From contig CAVZBX010000005.1 of assembly GCA_963773655.1 (NCBI GenBank), positions 1 through 64,000 on the forward strand: DNA of 64,000 bases, given 5' to 3'. Below, piece after piece: positions 63,215-64,000 of this stretch. The stretch's first letter is position 1; each line of letters starts with the position of its first letter. The notes under the pieces are model-generated. The model was not told the origin of the DNA. It saw only the letters and a program-made list of their open reading frames with translations, and made no database searches. The DNA is from DASSQJ01 sp963773655 (GTDB taxonomy: Bacteria; Actinomycetota; Actinomycetes; Actinomycetales; Dermatophilaceae). Made by a program: the position numbers and the translations under genes.

Positions 63215-64000
63215 CGGCGTTCCTCGTCGTCGCCCTCGCGGTGTTCGGGGGCTTCCTCGTCCTGGTCTGGCACCGCCTCGCGATCGCCCCCCGCTGGGGA
63301 CGCCGCTGGGTGCCGTGGACGGTCGGCGTCGTCCTGGCCGTGCTCACCGCCTTCGTCTTCGAGGGCTTCGACGCCTGGGGCACGCAGTTCTCCCCCGACA
63401 CGATGCGCCCGGTCGCCTGGACCGGCCAGGCGTTCCTCGCCGCGTGCCTCTACCTCTTCCTCGGGCTCGTGCCGGTCTGGCTCCTCAGCATCCTGCTGTG
63501 GTTCGTGCTCTGGCGACGCGAGCACGGCCGTGGCGCGCGACGGGCCCTGAACCGGGTCGCCTCCCCGCTGGTCGTCGCGGTGACCGTCGCGCTCGTCGGG
63601 TACGGGGCGTGGGAGGCCACCCGGCTCGAGGTCACCCGCGTCGAGGCCTCCTCCCCCGACCTGCCCCCGGAGCTCGACGGCACCCGGGTCGCGCTCGTCA
63701 CCGACATCCACGCCGGCGCCGTGCGCAGCGCCGACTTCACGCGGCAGGTCGTCGACCTCGTCAACGCCGAGCAGCCCGACCTCGTCGCCATCTCCGGTGA
63801 CCTGGTCGACGGCCCGGCCGAGCGCTACGGGCCGGAGATCGCGCCCCTCGCCGACCTGCGGGCGCCGCTCGGCGTCTACGTCGTCACCGGCAACCACGAG
63901 ATGTACCGCGACACCGCCAACTGGATCGAGGAGTTCCGGTCCCTGGGGCTCACCGTCCTCGAGAACGAGTCCACCACCCTCGCCGTCGACGGCACGCGGT
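63211..64000 (+). CDS. Membrane-anchored metallophosphoesterase (partial)
   Basis: The first 263 residues are in the window; the end is cut. About four membrane helices (1-125), then a calcineurin-like phosphoesterase with VTDIHAG, ISGDLVDG and VTGNHEMY metal motifs. Related to YkuE/LpxH-type enzymes. ATG 63211 overlaps the peroxidase stop (ATGA). Likely substrates are nucleotides or phospholipid-like molecules; not resolved. Confidence 0.88.
   Translation, partial: MTAFLVVALAVFGGFLVLVWHRLAIAPRWGRRWVPWTVGVVLAVLTAFVFEGFDAWGTQFSPDTMRPVAWTGQAFLAACLYLFLGLVPVWLLSILLWFVLWRREHGRGARRALNRVASPLVVAVTVALVGYGAWEATRLEVTRVEASSPDLPPELDGTRVALVTDIHAGAVRSADFTRQVVDLVNAEQPDLVAISGDLVDGPAERYGPEIAPLADLRAPLGVYVVTGNHEMYRDTANWIEEFRSLGLTVLENESTTLAVDGTR

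Overview
The window is very GC-rich (above 70 percent by eye), densely packed, and full of actinobacterial signatures: a LexA system with a TCGAAC-type SOS box and a divergent LysM gene, WYL regulator pairs, MalT/LAL-type giant LuxR regulators, and actinobacterial LeuS and ComEA/ComEC. A chromosome of a Micrococcales-like actinobacterium (Intrasporangiaceae would fit) is the best guess. No rRNA, tRNA, CRISPR array, transposase or phage structural gene was seen.

Layout. 0.3-5.6 kb: tryptophanase, a two-domain rhodanese coupled to SufE, and a WYL regulator pair. 5.7-15 kb: an Ltp-type lipoprotein, a flavin monooxygenase with OsmC, a PIG-L deacetylase with AzlC/AzlD, an FAD reductase-like enzyme, a winged-helix/NB-ARC regulator and a GNAT. 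15-25 kb: three tandem paralogous ATPase-LuxR (LAL) regulators, each preceded by the same arrayed upstream element. In two of the three cases that element also sits upstream of a small exported protein on the other strand. 25-34 kb: a dispersed palindrome, two tiny related Cys/Trp proteins, a TetR/ABC exporter, GNAT, quinone oxidoreductase and an AlkZ-like protein. 34-38 kb: the SOS pair (LysM protein and lexA), GNAT plus sirtuin, and a LysR regulator. 38-43 kb: comEC, comEA, plsY and degV. 43-55 kb: an accessory block holding a serine-hydrolase-like pseudoenzyme, a two-component system, an ApbE/heme-b/NuoF-like/ferredoxin electron-transfer operon, an ABC/TetR set and an amidohydrolase. 55-64 kb: leuS with a leucine-codon attenuator, an SMR efflux/TetR pair, a lysoplasmalogenase-like protein, MarR, a Baeyer-Villiger-type monooxygenase, glutathione peroxidase and a truncated metallophosphoesterase.

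Regulation is unusually legible. Perfect or near-perfect palindromes sit in most divergent promoters (TetR, MarR, LysR, LexA and several orphans). A matched pair of TGCGTTAAGGA boxes flanks the electron-transfer operon promoter, and leuS is preceded by a short Leu-rich leader peptide followed by hairpins.

Quality caveat. Many genes between 1.7 and 34 kb, plus comEA and the two-component system, are broken by apparent one-base shifts although their protein sequence continues in another frame. Genes from 48 kb onward are clean. I read this mostly as indel error in the sequence, so these genes are given as single CDS features with the shifts noted. Their lengths and the shift positions are approximate.
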